Shown here: piece after piece, positions 34,342-46,800 of the stretch
Layout of the letters: each line of letters starts with the position of its first letter
How positions within the stretch are numbered: position 1 is the stretch's first letter
Translations under genes and position numbers: made by a program
Notes under the pieces: generated by a model
The model's input: only the letters and a program-made list of their open reading frames with translations
Database searches by the model: none
Told to the model about the DNA's origin: nothing
NCBI RefSeq assembly: GCF_035222375.1
Contig: NC_085890.1
Coordinates: forward strand, 1,116,001 to 1,180,000
DNA length: 64,000 bases
Direction of reading: 5' to 3'
From: Podospora pseudocomata
Lineage: Eukaryota; Ascomycota; Sordariomycetes; Sordariales; Podosporaceae

Positions 34342-37300
34342 TCACAACGACCCCGCCCCTTCGATCCCCTTCCCTACCCCCCTCCTCGCAAACCGCCCAA
34401 ACCCACTCTCCGGACTCATCTTCCCCTGCAACTGCCCCCCATCATTATCATCATCATCATCCTCATACGTCTCATCATCTTCTACCTGTGGCGGTGGTGG
34501 CAGCCTCTTATCCCCCTCCCTCTGCTTCCCCTTATCACCAGGCATCTCATCCCCAATCCCCAACCCCGTCGCCGCAATCGCCGTAATCGCAGACCCAGAC
34601 CCCGACTTGGTCGAAACCGGACTCCTCATCCAGCTTCCAGTCATCCCAGTGTTCTTCCGTATCTGTATCCTCCTCGCCTCCCCCATCCCCACAGTCTTAC
34701 TCCGTCTCAATCCGAACCCTCCCCGTCCACGACCCATCATCATCCCCTCCCCCGCCCCCGGCGCAGAAGTCGACGACGGCTCCGACGACCCCGGCGGTCC
34801 CACCATCATCTTCAGCGGTTTCTTCTTCCTGAAATTAATCCCGGACCCTCCCACCCCTCCGTCGTCAGAGTTATGCGCCGTGTTAGGAACGGAATTCCTC
34901 AACAAGCTCATCTCCCGTACCACATCCCCTAGACTTTCTTCTAAGGTTTTCATTTTTGCTAGCATGAGCCTGCTCATTCGATTGTTATCCCCTTGAGCGC
35001 TCTTGGATAGCATCGCCGTCGCCATGGCCATTTGTGTCGCGAAACTAGAGGGCACGCCACTAAAGGTGCTCTCTTCGTCGTCTACTGTAACCGTGGCGTT
35101 GAGATCGGAGGAGCTCATCCGCCGGTGACGGTGGACATCTTGGGGATCTTGCTGGTGTTGGTGCTGTGTTGCTGGTCTTCGGGCAGGGATGTCAAGAGTC
35201 AGACCTGATCGGGTGGGAGCTGTTCGTGCCATGTCGCGGGGCGGGGCAATAGGGCGTGGCCGGGAGGAGGTCATGTAAAGAGAACGTCGAGGTGAGCGGT
35301 GGCCACCTCCTGAGATGGGTGTCATGATCGGGGTGTGTCGTCGGGATGGTAACTGCGGTGATCTGCCCATGGAAGCAGAGGAAGAACTATATGGCTGATG
35401 GTTCTCCTCTGGGACGTAGAGGATTGTGTTAGTTGACAGTGTCCGGGTGTGCAGAGCGTTACGCCTTGACTGGCCGATGCGAGGAGAGTCATTTGACGGG
35501 AGCTCATCGTTGATGAAGCGGCTGGCAACAGGGGTTGTGAAATAATCTTCCTCCATTGCCTCGCGGTCGTGTCCATGACCGTCATCAATGGTGTTGGTCA
35601 CATTATCCTCCTCTTCCTCATCATTCGTGACAAGCTCGTCGTCTCCATCCGCATCGGTGTTCTCCTTCATCTCATGAGCATAATCTCTCCGGTGGACGCC
35701 ATCGTGGTAATACTCGGGTGCCATGGGGTACGGGGCGTCAGAAACGAAATCTGCTGGATCGCTGGCCGCAGAACGAAGATCGGAATACTGCCGTGGGAAC
35801 CTGGATGGGCGTTCTCGATTCATACTCAGCCGTCGCCGCCAATCACCGGTCATCCTGCTGTCAATCGTCGAATAATTCTGCGGCGAGCGGAAGCCTCCGT
35901 CATTTTGGTCCATCCATGTGCGAATCGCATTCTGCGTCTTCCGTCGCTCATTCCTCCTTTGAGTCCTCAGCGTAGCTGTATCGGGAGCACGTCGAAATAC
36001 TTCTTCCAATGCTCTGTCCTTCTGATAGCCGAGCACTGATTCCTCTCGTACTCGGACACTGGGGCTGAAGAATGCTGACCTGGTAGATGGATCGCCCAAA
36101 GAAAGCCCATGTGGGCGTCCACGACCGGGATTGTCGACGAGATCAGTAGCTTCGTAGATGTACGGCGCAAGGAAGTACTTCTCGTAGAAGAAAATGCAAA
36201 ACAGCAGAGGGAAATGGGTGGCTTTGATCAGGGCGCGGTTGAGCCACACGAACCGCTTGAGGGACATGAAATACCTGAGTGGCATCAACCCCCATGCAAA
36301 GATATTGGCGGGCGCAATATAAGAGAAGAGCGTATCGTTCTTCACCATGGAAATTGTGTTGATGGCGAAGAGAAACTGGTGCTCTTCGTTTGCGTTGGAT
36401 GCAATTGACATGAAGGAGTTGGTCAGAACAGTGATGAGAATCGTCCTATCGAAAGTAAGTATCAGTTTTCCAGTTACCAGAGAGCGCCCACGTACACGAT
36501 GACGAAGTGACAAATGATGAGGAACAAAGCCATCAAGGCCTTGCCCATCCAAGTGTACGAGTCCCACCTGCCGATTCGTTAGCCGTGTGGTCCGGAAATG
36601 TCGCTAAGGGATGTGTTTGTACTTACACTTCCCACGCGGCTGGTGTAAAGCCCATGAGGATCTGAAAGATCTTGTAGGCAAGCACATAAGGATCGTTGGT
36701 GTTCTTGGAAAGGGTAAAGAAGACAAAAAAGCCGCTACAGCACACCAATATGAGCACAAAAACAGCCGCCAAGTCGACCGCCATCAGCCGAAAGGCTATC
36801 AGGAGCTGCGAGAAATATTGGTAATGATCGAGAATGCTGAATATCCTCGGCAAGAGCAGGACCGCGTTAGCAGCGAGGACATCGTAGGCATTTTCGTTCC
36901 ATTTATGGGGTTCGAGAAGAAACACGCTGTAGATGCGCATGCAGTAGTAGACGATCAAAAGCAACAGGATACCTAGATCGAATATGTTCCAGAAACTCAT
37001 GATGTAGAGAGACAGGCCCTGCTCATTGAAGCCGACGATTTCGTCAAGCATAAAGCCAGCACTCCAAAACCAAAAAATCAACTCCAGGGAGGTGATTTTG
37101 CTCGATCTTTGGCTCAGAACGGCCAAGAAGAGCGCGATCAGGATGGCAAGGGAGCACGTGGAGAGTATTTGACGATATCGTGGGACCCGTAGCCGTGATA
37201 GTTTGAAAAGTGAAGCGGTTCGAGGATCATACAGGGTTACAAATCGCCGACCGGAAACGTGAGCAAGAGCCCGTCCATGGTCCTCCTTCGCTTGCTGCTG

Positions 37301-38295
37301 CTGACTCAACAGCGGTGTCCTCACCGTACTCTGGCGCCGAGACTGATTGCTACCAACAGCACTCGACGAAGAGCCTTGACGGCGAAGCTGGTCCTCGGTG
37401 GAGTGAAAGCTGATGGCACCGTTCCAGATAGCCTCCAACTGCATCACTACCAGAGGATGAGAGAGGAAGTGCTTGGCTGAAGCTCGGATGGCAACCTCAA
37501 GGGTTGAAGTCCGCATAGTGGCCGGGCTAGACCTGGCGTGTTGGGGAAGTGGTCCTTGGGACCCCGGGATACCCTGGAGAGGATAGAAGTCGTAGGAGAG
37601 TGCGTCGATGAGCTCCCGCGTCGTGTACTCTTTCAATATTTTGAGTGCCAACAGCTCACACACTTTTGCTCTGGTGCTGCTTGTTCCGGCATTTCCTGGG
37701 TACAACTGCCCTTCCTTCTCGAATTGCAAGCAATTGGCCATCAGGGCGTAGAGAGTGCCCCGAGAAAAGTGCTGCGTCCGTATTTGTTGCTGCATTGGCC
37801 TGATGAGAAACTGCGAAACCTGCGGGGATCTCAGTTGATCCCATGTTAATGTTGTTTCGGTTCTAGCTTGTACAATGATGCGGATGGCATGGGTCATGCT
37901 GTATATAGGGAGTGAATCTAGGACAATCATTAATCGCTGCCTCCTTATGGTCATTGAGGCCGCATATACATACCCAGATGACCTGCAGAAAACAGGGGTA
38001 AGCCGATGGAGTGACTGCGCCCATCCTCGTCTTCTTCGGTCTGAACACCAGCAGCCTGGTAACGGGACGACTGCCCGTTATCATGGTGAGACTCATTTTC
38101 TTCGTCGTCGTCATCATCCTCGGCCTCGGTGAAGTCGGCAGCGGCGTGACGATGCTGGCGATACTCGCCTAGCGAAGCGACCGAGGCGCGATACATTCGA
38201 TTGGTAGGCGCAAAACGTTGTTCTACGTCTGGACGGTGGCCCTCATCCTGTGAATTCTCGCCCCTGCCAAAGGGCCGCAGCAGAGCGGACAACAT
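34342..38295 (-). CDS. TRPY/YVC1-like cation channel
   Basis: Four exons, 38295-37974, 37917-36627, 36567-36496 and 36445-34342, give 1262 aa from the ATG used here. An N-terminal acidic region (run of Asp/Glu near residue 70) precedes a linker helical region and at least six membrane segments (about 385-600), for example ILIALFLAVLSQ, LGILLLLIVYYCMRIY, and VFVLILVCCSGFFVFFTL. The pore region reads ILMGFTPAAWEVW, as in YVC1-type channels, and crosses the exon 2-3 junction. YVC1/TRPY channels release Ca2+ from the vacuole. Here the cytosolic C-terminal tail of about 600 residues is much longer than in yeast Yvc1 (675 aa in total) and ends in a poly-Asp stretch. The open frame extends upstream of 38295 without an ATG, so an extra upstream exon is possible. 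Confidence 0.8.
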
Positions 38296-39913
38296 TCTCC
38301 AATCCGGGCTCGAAGTGCCCTGCTCGTTATTCGTAGCGCCCAAGCGCCATGGAAGTCGAAGGTCGCGATATGTCGTCAAGGGATCGGTAAACTGGTGAAA
38401 GAGCGTCGAGGCTGCAGGAGGCAGATGTCGCACGCAGTTCAGTTCAGATCAGATGGATGCTCTAACAAGACATCTTGGCGCCGTCTCTAGACTGTCGCAA
38501 AAGACAAGACGAAAAGAGGGACACACGCGTGGACCGCGACTTGGGGTGGCCAAAAGTACAGATGAAAAGCCCCTGGGAGGAAGCCACAGCTGGGAATTGG
38601 GTGATACCGTGAACCGACCCCCAGATTCTGGACTGATAAGGTCGTGTCAGAACTTGGGCACGCGGCGGGCACTGGCCTGATCCCTGCTCCTCAGATCTCC
38701 ACAAAACCCGTCCGAGACTTGACGACGACTCTAGCTTCCAGCTCTGTCCTTCTTTTAATCAACAGAGAAGAAAAGAAGGGTTGTCCTGTCCTCGTGCTCT
38801 TTTCTCCTATTTTCAAGGTTGCACCCACCACCCGACCCGACTCGCTTCCCACCATCTGGATGTCTTTGGCGAATGGGCAAGCTCGGAGCACGCTGCAGAA
38901 GCGACCCCCGTTCCAGTTTCAACAACCACAACGAATCGCGGGGTCGAAAGTGGATTTCGCCGAGGCCAACATGAGGAGCTGCCTCGAAGCGGTCTGAGGG
39001 GCCGCCTCTCGTCTTCAGCACTCCCACGGGCACCCACCTAGCGTGGTCGCCGGCCGAAGCTGAAGTTCGCCATCATCAACACATACACACCTCTTCTCCT
39101 TTCTTCTGACATTCCTGTCTCTATCTTATCATCGTGCATCAGAGAATGTCGCCATCGCCAGATCTAGACCCAGATGTTGGCCTCATGACCGCACCGTGAC
39201 CAGCTCAGGGTCCTTGATGGAGGGGTAAGGTTACAGCGGGGCTCCTGCAAAACACCTGCACGCTGCGACCATGGGTGTTGGATCTTGTCCCGCGCGTCCA
39301 CCGGCATGCTAAAGGCCACACAACCATCGGAACGAAGTCGAAATAGCCAGGTCTGATAGCCAGCGTCTGACTCGCCTACCAGCCGCCGACGCTGGGGACT
39401 GGAGCCGATGCCGCAAGAACAAAAGGGTCCGGCAGCGGCTTCTCTTTAGGCATCTCCAAGGACAACAGACTCACAAAGGTTCATCATCACTCTCATCAAC
39501 AATATGACATTGTTCGGCAAGCTACGTCCTCTCCGAAGCAGGCAGGCCGCGCCATGGCTTGACGAACCCTGCATATCCGGATACAGACAGCTACCTCAGC
39601 TTGCTTATAAGGATGCCATCTGCTGTGCGAGTATCGGCAGCATGGCTCTAAGGCAGATATCCTTCCACGGTGTGGCTGACTACAGAGGAATAGAGAATGT
39701 CGCAGCTCGGAACCGCTTGTCATAGCCTGCCGGTACGGGGTCCGTCTTTTGCATGCCCCACTCGGCGTCGGTTACCCCACACCATCGGCTCCGGCACCTC
39801 TTGCAACCCCACTACCAGCCGAACTCCAAAAAAGTTGTAAGTGGAGCTCCACAGCACAACTGAAGAATTCTTGAGCCCTCACTTCGACTCCTCTTCTACA
39901 ACACAACGCAGAT
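38296..39913. other. Intergenic region between the channel gene and tRNA-Arg
   Basis: Holds the promoter of the minus-strand channel gene. The frame upstream of 38295 (to 38433) is open and looks partly coding (DPLTTYRDLRLPWRLGA), so an upstream exon of the channel may lie here. No other gene is seen. Confidence 0.4.
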
Positions 39914-39986
39914 GGTCTGCTGGCGTAATTGGAAGCGCGTCTGACTACGAATCAGGAGGTTCCAGGTTCGAGCCCTGGGTGGATCG
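39914..39986 (+). tRNA. tRNA-Arg (anticodon ACG)
   Basis: A 73-nt intronless tRNA. The acceptor stem GGTCTGC pairs with GTGGATC through Watson-Crick and G-U pairs, discriminator G. The D arm TGGCGTAATTGGAAGCGC, anticodon arm TCTGA-CTACGAA-TCAGG and T arm CCAGG-TTCGAGC-CCTGG are all present. The anticodon ACG (read as ICG) decodes CGN arginine codons. A T6 run at 40010-40015 could be the Pol III terminator. The closed acceptor stem uses three G-U pairs, more than usual. Confidence 0.92.
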
Positions 39987-40816
39987 AATGGCAAAGGTTA
40001 AACATAACCTTTTTTCCGTTATCTATTTGTACCTGCATTAGGGTGGTCGAGTTGTATCTAGTTCGAATCGAAATCACTTCTATTTTTTCACAAGCCTCTT
40101 TTCAAACAAAGCTGATATGGGAAGACAACATGGAAATCTCCAAAAACACATGGCTCTCTCGGTAGAGTGTGAGTCGAGATCTGGGGCTGAAAAATCCGAT
40201 CCCAAGCGAGTCAATAAATGGCCAACCAGAACATCGGACAACGGCAGACCAGGAGAACGCTGCACCGGACCGTAGCATCCCCCACCATGAACTGGTGCGC
40301 TAACGCCTTTCCAGGACCCGTGATTGGCCAATGAGGAAAAATTCCTGTCAAAGTCAATTGACCGCACAGGGAACCCCGCAGCAGCTTGTCACCACCGCCC
40401 TGGAAATCCAAAAAGTTTTGGACGGCAGTATGGAAATGTGGCGGGGCAGCAAGCTTAATACAAAATTCTGCCCTCCCGGCCGCCGACCACAACTTTCTCT
40501 TCTCGTTTTCTTTTGTTATCCAGAAGAGCTGCCAAACTCCAGAGCATGACGACCGCTGCTTGAACGACGACGACTCTTCTGGTATCACTCAAAACCACTT
40601 CTTTCTCATCCCACTGCTGCCCTCTGACGGCACAAGAGCTCTCCACCCCCCTGAACCCGAGCTCCCCACCATCCCAGGGACTCTCCTGTCTTTTCGCCGC
40701 GTCCTCCGTCCTCCGTTCTCGGTCAAAAGTCATCATCCTCCTCCTTCTCACACGTTCGCTCCCCAATTCCTTCCCTTCTTCCTCCTACGACCAAACAATC
40801 CCTCTTCTCAGACACG
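39987..40816. promoter_or_regulatory. Promoter and leader of the pyrimidine multienzyme gene
   Basis: About 830 bp. The final 350 bp are CT-rich leader up to ATG at 40817. A short D-arm-like fragment near 40150-40175 does not make a tRNA. No gene is seen. Confidence 0.4.
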
Positions 40817-43800
40817 ATGGAGGCCAAACTCTACGCCCCCGCCACGGCGCCCCTCACCTCTTCCGAGAAGCTCGTCACTCTTGAGCTTCAAGATGGTGTG
40901 GTCTACCAAGGCTACAGCTTTGGTGCCCCCAAGAGCATTGCCGGTGAACTGGTGTTCCAGACCGGCATGGTTGGATATCCCGAGTCGGTGACAGACCCAT
41001 CCTACCGCGGCCAGATTCTGGTCATCACATTCCCGCTGGTCGGCAACTACGGCGTCCCCTCGAGGGAAACAATGTGCGAGCTTCTGAAGGATCTTCCTGC
41101 CCACTTCGAAAGCCACCAGATTCACATCGCCGGTCTCGTCGTGGCCACCTATGCTGGCGAAGACTACTCCCACTACCTCGCCACATCCTCATTGGGCGCA
41201 TGGCTCAAGGAGGAGGGCATCCCCGCCATGTATGGCGTTGACACCAGAGCGCTCACAAAGCGCATTCGTGAGGAGGGTAGCATGCTCGGTCGCATGCTGT
41301 TGCAAAACGACAGCCTCGCCGACCTGGCGGCTCTTAACAAGGCCGGCCAGGACTGGAGGCCATATTTCGAGCAACTCGAATGGGTTGATCCCAACAAGAA
41401 GAATCTCGTAGCGGAGGGTGAGTTTAGGAGAGACCTTAAGTCAGCCTCATGCTCACCATCTCTTAGTGTCCATCAAGAAGCCCAAGCTCTACAGCCCCCC
41501 ATCGGCTTCGGCCCTCAAGCACTCTACCGGCCGGTCGATTCGTATCCTCTGTCTCGACGTCGGTATGAAGTACAACCAGCTCAGATGCTTCCTCAAGCGT
41601 GGCGTTGAGGTTCTCGTTTGCCCTTGGGACTACGATTTCTCCAAGGAGGAGTACGATGGTCTCTTCATCTCCAACGGTCCTGGTGATCCCGCTGTGATGA
41701 AAGATACTGTGAAGCACATCTCTGCCGCCCTTGCTGAGAACAAAACGCCCATCTTTGGTATCTGCTTGGGACACCAGCTTCTTGCCCGCGCTTCTGGTGC
41801 GCAGACAGTCAAGCTGAAGTTCGGTAACCGCGGTCACAACATCCCCTGCACGAGCATGGTGACTGGCAAATGCCACATCACTTCCCAGAACCACGGTTAT
41901 GCCGTTGACGCTGCTACCCTTCCCACTGGGTGGCAGGAGCTCTTCGTGAACGCCAACGACGGCAGCAACGAGGGTATCATGCACATCGACAAGCCCCACT
42001 TCAGTGTTCAGTTCCATCCCGAGAGCACCCCCGGCCCTCGCGACACCGAGTTCCTCTTTGATGTCTTCATTCAGACCGTCGTCAAGGCGTCCGAGGACAA
42101 CAGTGTGCTTCAGAAACCTGTCCACTTTCCCGGCGGTACTGTCGAGGAGAACAACAAGCTGCACCCCCGTGTGTCGGTCAAGAAGGTTCTTGTTCTTGGC
42201 AGTGGTGGTCTCAGCATTGGCCAGGCTGGCGAGTTCGACTACTCTGGCAGTCAGGCTATCAAGGCGTTGAAGGAGGAGGGCATCTACACCGTCCTCATCA
42301 ACCCCAACATTGCCACCATTCAGACCTCCAAGGGTCTTGCGGATAAGGTCTACTTCCTTCCCGTCAATGCTGAGTTTGTTCGCAAGGTCATCATTCACGA
42401 GAAGCCTGATGCCATCTACTGCACTTTCGGTGGCCAGACTGCTTTGTCGGTTGGTATCCAGCTCAAGGATGAGTTTGAGTCTCTTGGTGTCAAGGTTCTC
42501 GGTACCCCCATCGACACCATCATCACCACTGAGGATCGTGAGCTCTTTGCCCGCAGCATGGACTCCATCGGCGAGAAGTGCGCCAAGTCTGCCTCAGCCA
42601 ACAACCTTGAGGAAGCTATGCACGTTGTCAAGGACATTGGCTTCCCCGTCATTGTTCGTGCGGCCTACGCCCTTGGTGGCCTTGGCAGTGGTTTTGCCAA
42701 CAACGAAGATGAGCTTCGTGAGCTGTGCAGCAAGGCCTTTGCTGCCAGTCCTCAGGTTCTCATTGAGCGCAGTATGAAGGGCTGGAAGGAGGTCGAGTAC
42801 GAAGTCGTCAGAGATTGCCAGGACAACTGCATCACTGTCTGCAACATGGAGAACTTTGATCCCCTTGGTATCCACACCGGTGATTCCATCGTTGTGGCTC
42901 CTTCTCAGACCCTCTCGGACGAGGACTACAACATGCTTCGCACCACCGCTGTCAACGTCATTCGCCACCTTGGTGTTGTGGGCGAGTGCAACATTCAATA
43001 CGCCCTGAACCCCTTCTCCAAGGAGTACTGCATCATTGAAGTCAACGCCAGACTGTCGAGATCCTCTGCTCTCGCCTCCAAAGCTACCGGCTACCCCCTT
43101 GCCTTCATTGCTGCGAAGTTGGGTCTTGGCATCCCTCTCAAGGACATCAAGAACTCGGTCACCAAGGTCACCTGTGCCTGCTTCGAGCCTTCTCTTGACT
43201 ATGTCGTGGTCAAGATGCCTCGTTGGGACTTGAAGAAGTTCAACCGTGTTTCCTCCCAGCTCGGCTCTTCCATGAAGAGTGTTGGTGAGGTCATGAGCAT
43301 TGGTAGAACATTCGAAGAAGCGATCCAGAAGGCCATTCGCTCTATTGACTTCCACAACTTGGGTTTCAACAAGACCGAGAGCGCTTTGATCTCGCTGGAT
43401 GACGAGTTGCAGACCCCCTCTGACCAGCGTCTGTTTGCCATTGCCAATGCCATGTACAATGGCTACTCGGTGAAACGCATCTGGGAGCTCACCCAGATCG
43501 ACAAGTGGTTCCTCGACCGTCTCATGGGCTTGATTGACTATGCCAAGCACATGGAAGGTCTGAAGGGCCAGTCTCTCAACGCCAACACCCTGCTTCGCGC
43601 CAAGCAGCTCGGCTTCTCTGATCGCCAGATTGCCAACTTTGTTGGTTCTTCTGAACTGCTGGTCCGTGATGTGCGCACCAAGGCCGGAATCACCCCATTC
43701 GTGAAGCAGATCGACACTGTCGCCGCCGAGTTCCCCGCCTACACCAACTACCTCTACACCACCTACAATGCCAGCGAGCACGACATCGCCTTCAACGACC

Positions 43801-46800
43801 GCGGCGTCATGGTCCTTGGCTCTGGTGTTTACCGTATTGGCTCCTCAGTCGAGTTCGACTGGTGCTCAGTGAGAGCTATCCGCACATTGATGGAGTCGGG
43901 TATCAAGACAATCATGATGAATTGTAAGTTTACACTTTCGTTTCTCTCTCTCCTTTCCCATATGTTTTGAGGTCTTTGGACTATGTTTCAAGGCCTTTGG
44001 GCTATATTTCAAGGCCTCTCGACTATCTCTGAAGGCGTCTCGGCTATCTTTCAATGCCTATCGACGATCTTTCAAGGCCTATCGATTTTCCTTCGAGGCC
44101 TCTGGACTATCTTGGAAGACCTATTTTATGTTTTCAAAGGCCTTGAAAGATAGCCGAGAGGCCTTGAAAGATAGTCTGGAGGCGCGTTGGCTATCTTCAA
44201 AGGCCTTATCCCCGAGTGGTACTCTGTATTTGTTTTGTCAACGGCGTCCCGGTTTCAGTCTTCACACTTTCTCTCAGCCACTTTGACACCTTCCCGCACC
44301 CTTCCAAGAGCTCTAGTACTAATATTGTGACCCAAAGGCAATCCAGAGACCGTAAGCACTGATTTTGACGAGGCCGACAGGCTTTATTTTGAGGCCACCA
44401 CTGTGAGTTTCGACCCCCGAGACTTTTTTCTCGACCCCCTGAGAATCTTTTTTCTCAATCCCCTGAGAACTTCTTGACCCCCTGAGGACCTCGCTCATAA
44501 CGAATATTGACAATTCTACAGATGGAGACTGTGCTCGACGTCTATGAAGTTGAAAACTCCCAGGGCGTTCTAGGCGCCATGGGTGGCCAAGGGCCCAACA
44601 ACATTGCCCTGCCCCTGTTCAGAGCTGGCGTCAAGATGCTCGGTACCTCGCCTGAGATGATTGATTCTGCCGAGAACCGGTACAAATTTTCGCGTATGCT
44701 GGACCGCATTGGTGTCGATCAGCCTACCTGGAAGGAACTCACGAGCTTCGAGGAGGCCAAGGCCTTCTGCACCAAGGTCACTTACCCAGTGCTGGTCCGC
44801 CCCTCGTATGTTCTTTCCGGGGCTGCCATGAACACCGTCTACTCTGAAGGTGATCTCGAGTCCTACTTGAAGCAGGCCACCGCTGTGTCTCCCGAGCACC
44901 CTGTGGTCATCACCAAGTACATCGAGAACGCAAAGGAGATCGAGATGGACGCCGTGGCCAAGAACGGCAAGGTTGTCGGTCACTTTATTTCTGAGCACGT
45001 CGAGAACGCTGGTGTTCACTCCGGAGATGCCACTCTGGTTCTTCCTCCCCAGGACCTCGAGCCCACTACCATTCAGCGCATCGAGGACGCCACCCGCAAG
45101 ATTGCTGATGCTCTCAACATCACTGGTCCCCTCAATATTCAGTTCATTGCCAAGGATAACGACATCAAAGTCATTGAGTGCAACGTTCGTGCGTCTCGCT
45201 CCTTCCCCTTCGTCTCCAAAGTCATGGGAGTGGATCTTATTGAGATGGCCACCAAGGCTATCATGGATGTTCCTTTCGAGGAGTATCCCAAGATCGATCG
45301 CACTGTTGACTCGGTTGCTGTCAAGGTCCCTCAGTTCAGTTTCTCGCGCCTGTCTGGTGCTGATCCTGTGCTGGGTGTCGAGATGGCCTCCACTGGTGAG
45401 GTCGCTTGCTTTGGCTCCGACAAGTATGAGGCTTACCTGAAGGGTCTCATGTCCACTGGCTTCAAGATCCCCAAGAAGAACATTCTGCTGTCTCTTGGTT
45501 CTTACAATGACAAGCTGGAACTTCTTCCCTCGGTCAAGAAGCTTGAGGAAATGGGCTACACCCTCTTTGCCACAGCAGGAACCTCCGACTTCCTGGCATC
45601 TCACGGAGTCAAGGCGCAGTACCTTGAGGTCCTTGGCAAGTCTGAACAGGAGGCTCAGAGAAGCGAGTACTCGCTGGTTGACCATCTGTCCAACAACAAG
45701 ATCGACTTGTACATCAACTTGCCATCCAGCAACAGATACAGGCGCCCGGCCAGCTACGTGAGCAAGGGCTACCTCACTCGTCGTCTGGCTGTTGACTACC
45801 AAGTTCCTTTGGTTACCAATGTCAAGAATGCCAAGATCCTGATCGAGGCTATCGCCAGGCATTTTGAGTTGGAGGTTGGCATCACCGATTATCAGACCAG
45901 CCACCGTACTGTTCAGCTGCCTGGCCTGGTCAACATCGCCGCCTATGTGCCCGGTCTGGCTGTTAGGGACAGCGGGGATCTCCAGAGTGTCACCAAGGCT
46001 TCGATTGCTGCCGGATTCAGCATGATTCGCGTCATGCCCCTTGGAGAGGGTGAAGGCAACTCGATCACAGAGGCAAAGTCCCTCAAGATCGCCCAGCAGA
46101 ACAGCAAGCGTGGTGGCTATTGCGACTTCAACTTCTCCGTCACCGCTACCTCTGACAATGCTGACAAAATCAGCCTTCTGGCCGGTGAAGTTGGCTCTCT
46201 GTTCATTCCTTTCAACCACATGTCCGGAAAGAACATCAGCAAGGTTGCTGCTGTCCAAGCACACTTTGATGCCTGGCCAACTCACAAGCCCATCATCACG
46301 GATGCTCGCACCACCGACTTGGCCTCCATCTTGCTGCTTGCCAGCCTCCACAACCGCCGCATTCACGTCACCGCTGTCACCACCAAGGATGACATCAGAT
46401 TGATTGCTCTTTGCAAGGCAAAACAGATGAATGTCACGTGCGATGTGTCCATTTATTCCCTGTATCTGTCCCAGGATGACTATCCTGACTGCAGCTTCCT
46501 GCCCACTGCCAGGGACCAGGCTGCTTTGTGGCAGCACCTTGCCACCATCGACGTCTTCTCTATTGGAAGCCTGCCCTACCAACTCGCTCAAAAATTGGGG
46601 AAGCCAATTGATGCCACTGTTGGCATCGCCGATGCACTCCCCCTCCTCTTGACTTCGGTTGTCGAGGGCAAGCTCACTATTGAGGATATCATGACACGTC
46701 TCCATGACAAGCCCAAGGAGATTTTTGAGCTCCACGACCAGATTGGCACCACTTTGGAGGTCGAGGTTGGCCGCACCTACACCGTCCCTGAGACCGGCCC

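Noticed and set aside
40140-40200. CTCTCGGTAGAGTGTGAGTC resembles a tRNA D arm.
   Set aside because: No matching acceptor, anticodon or T arm could be found at the right distances.
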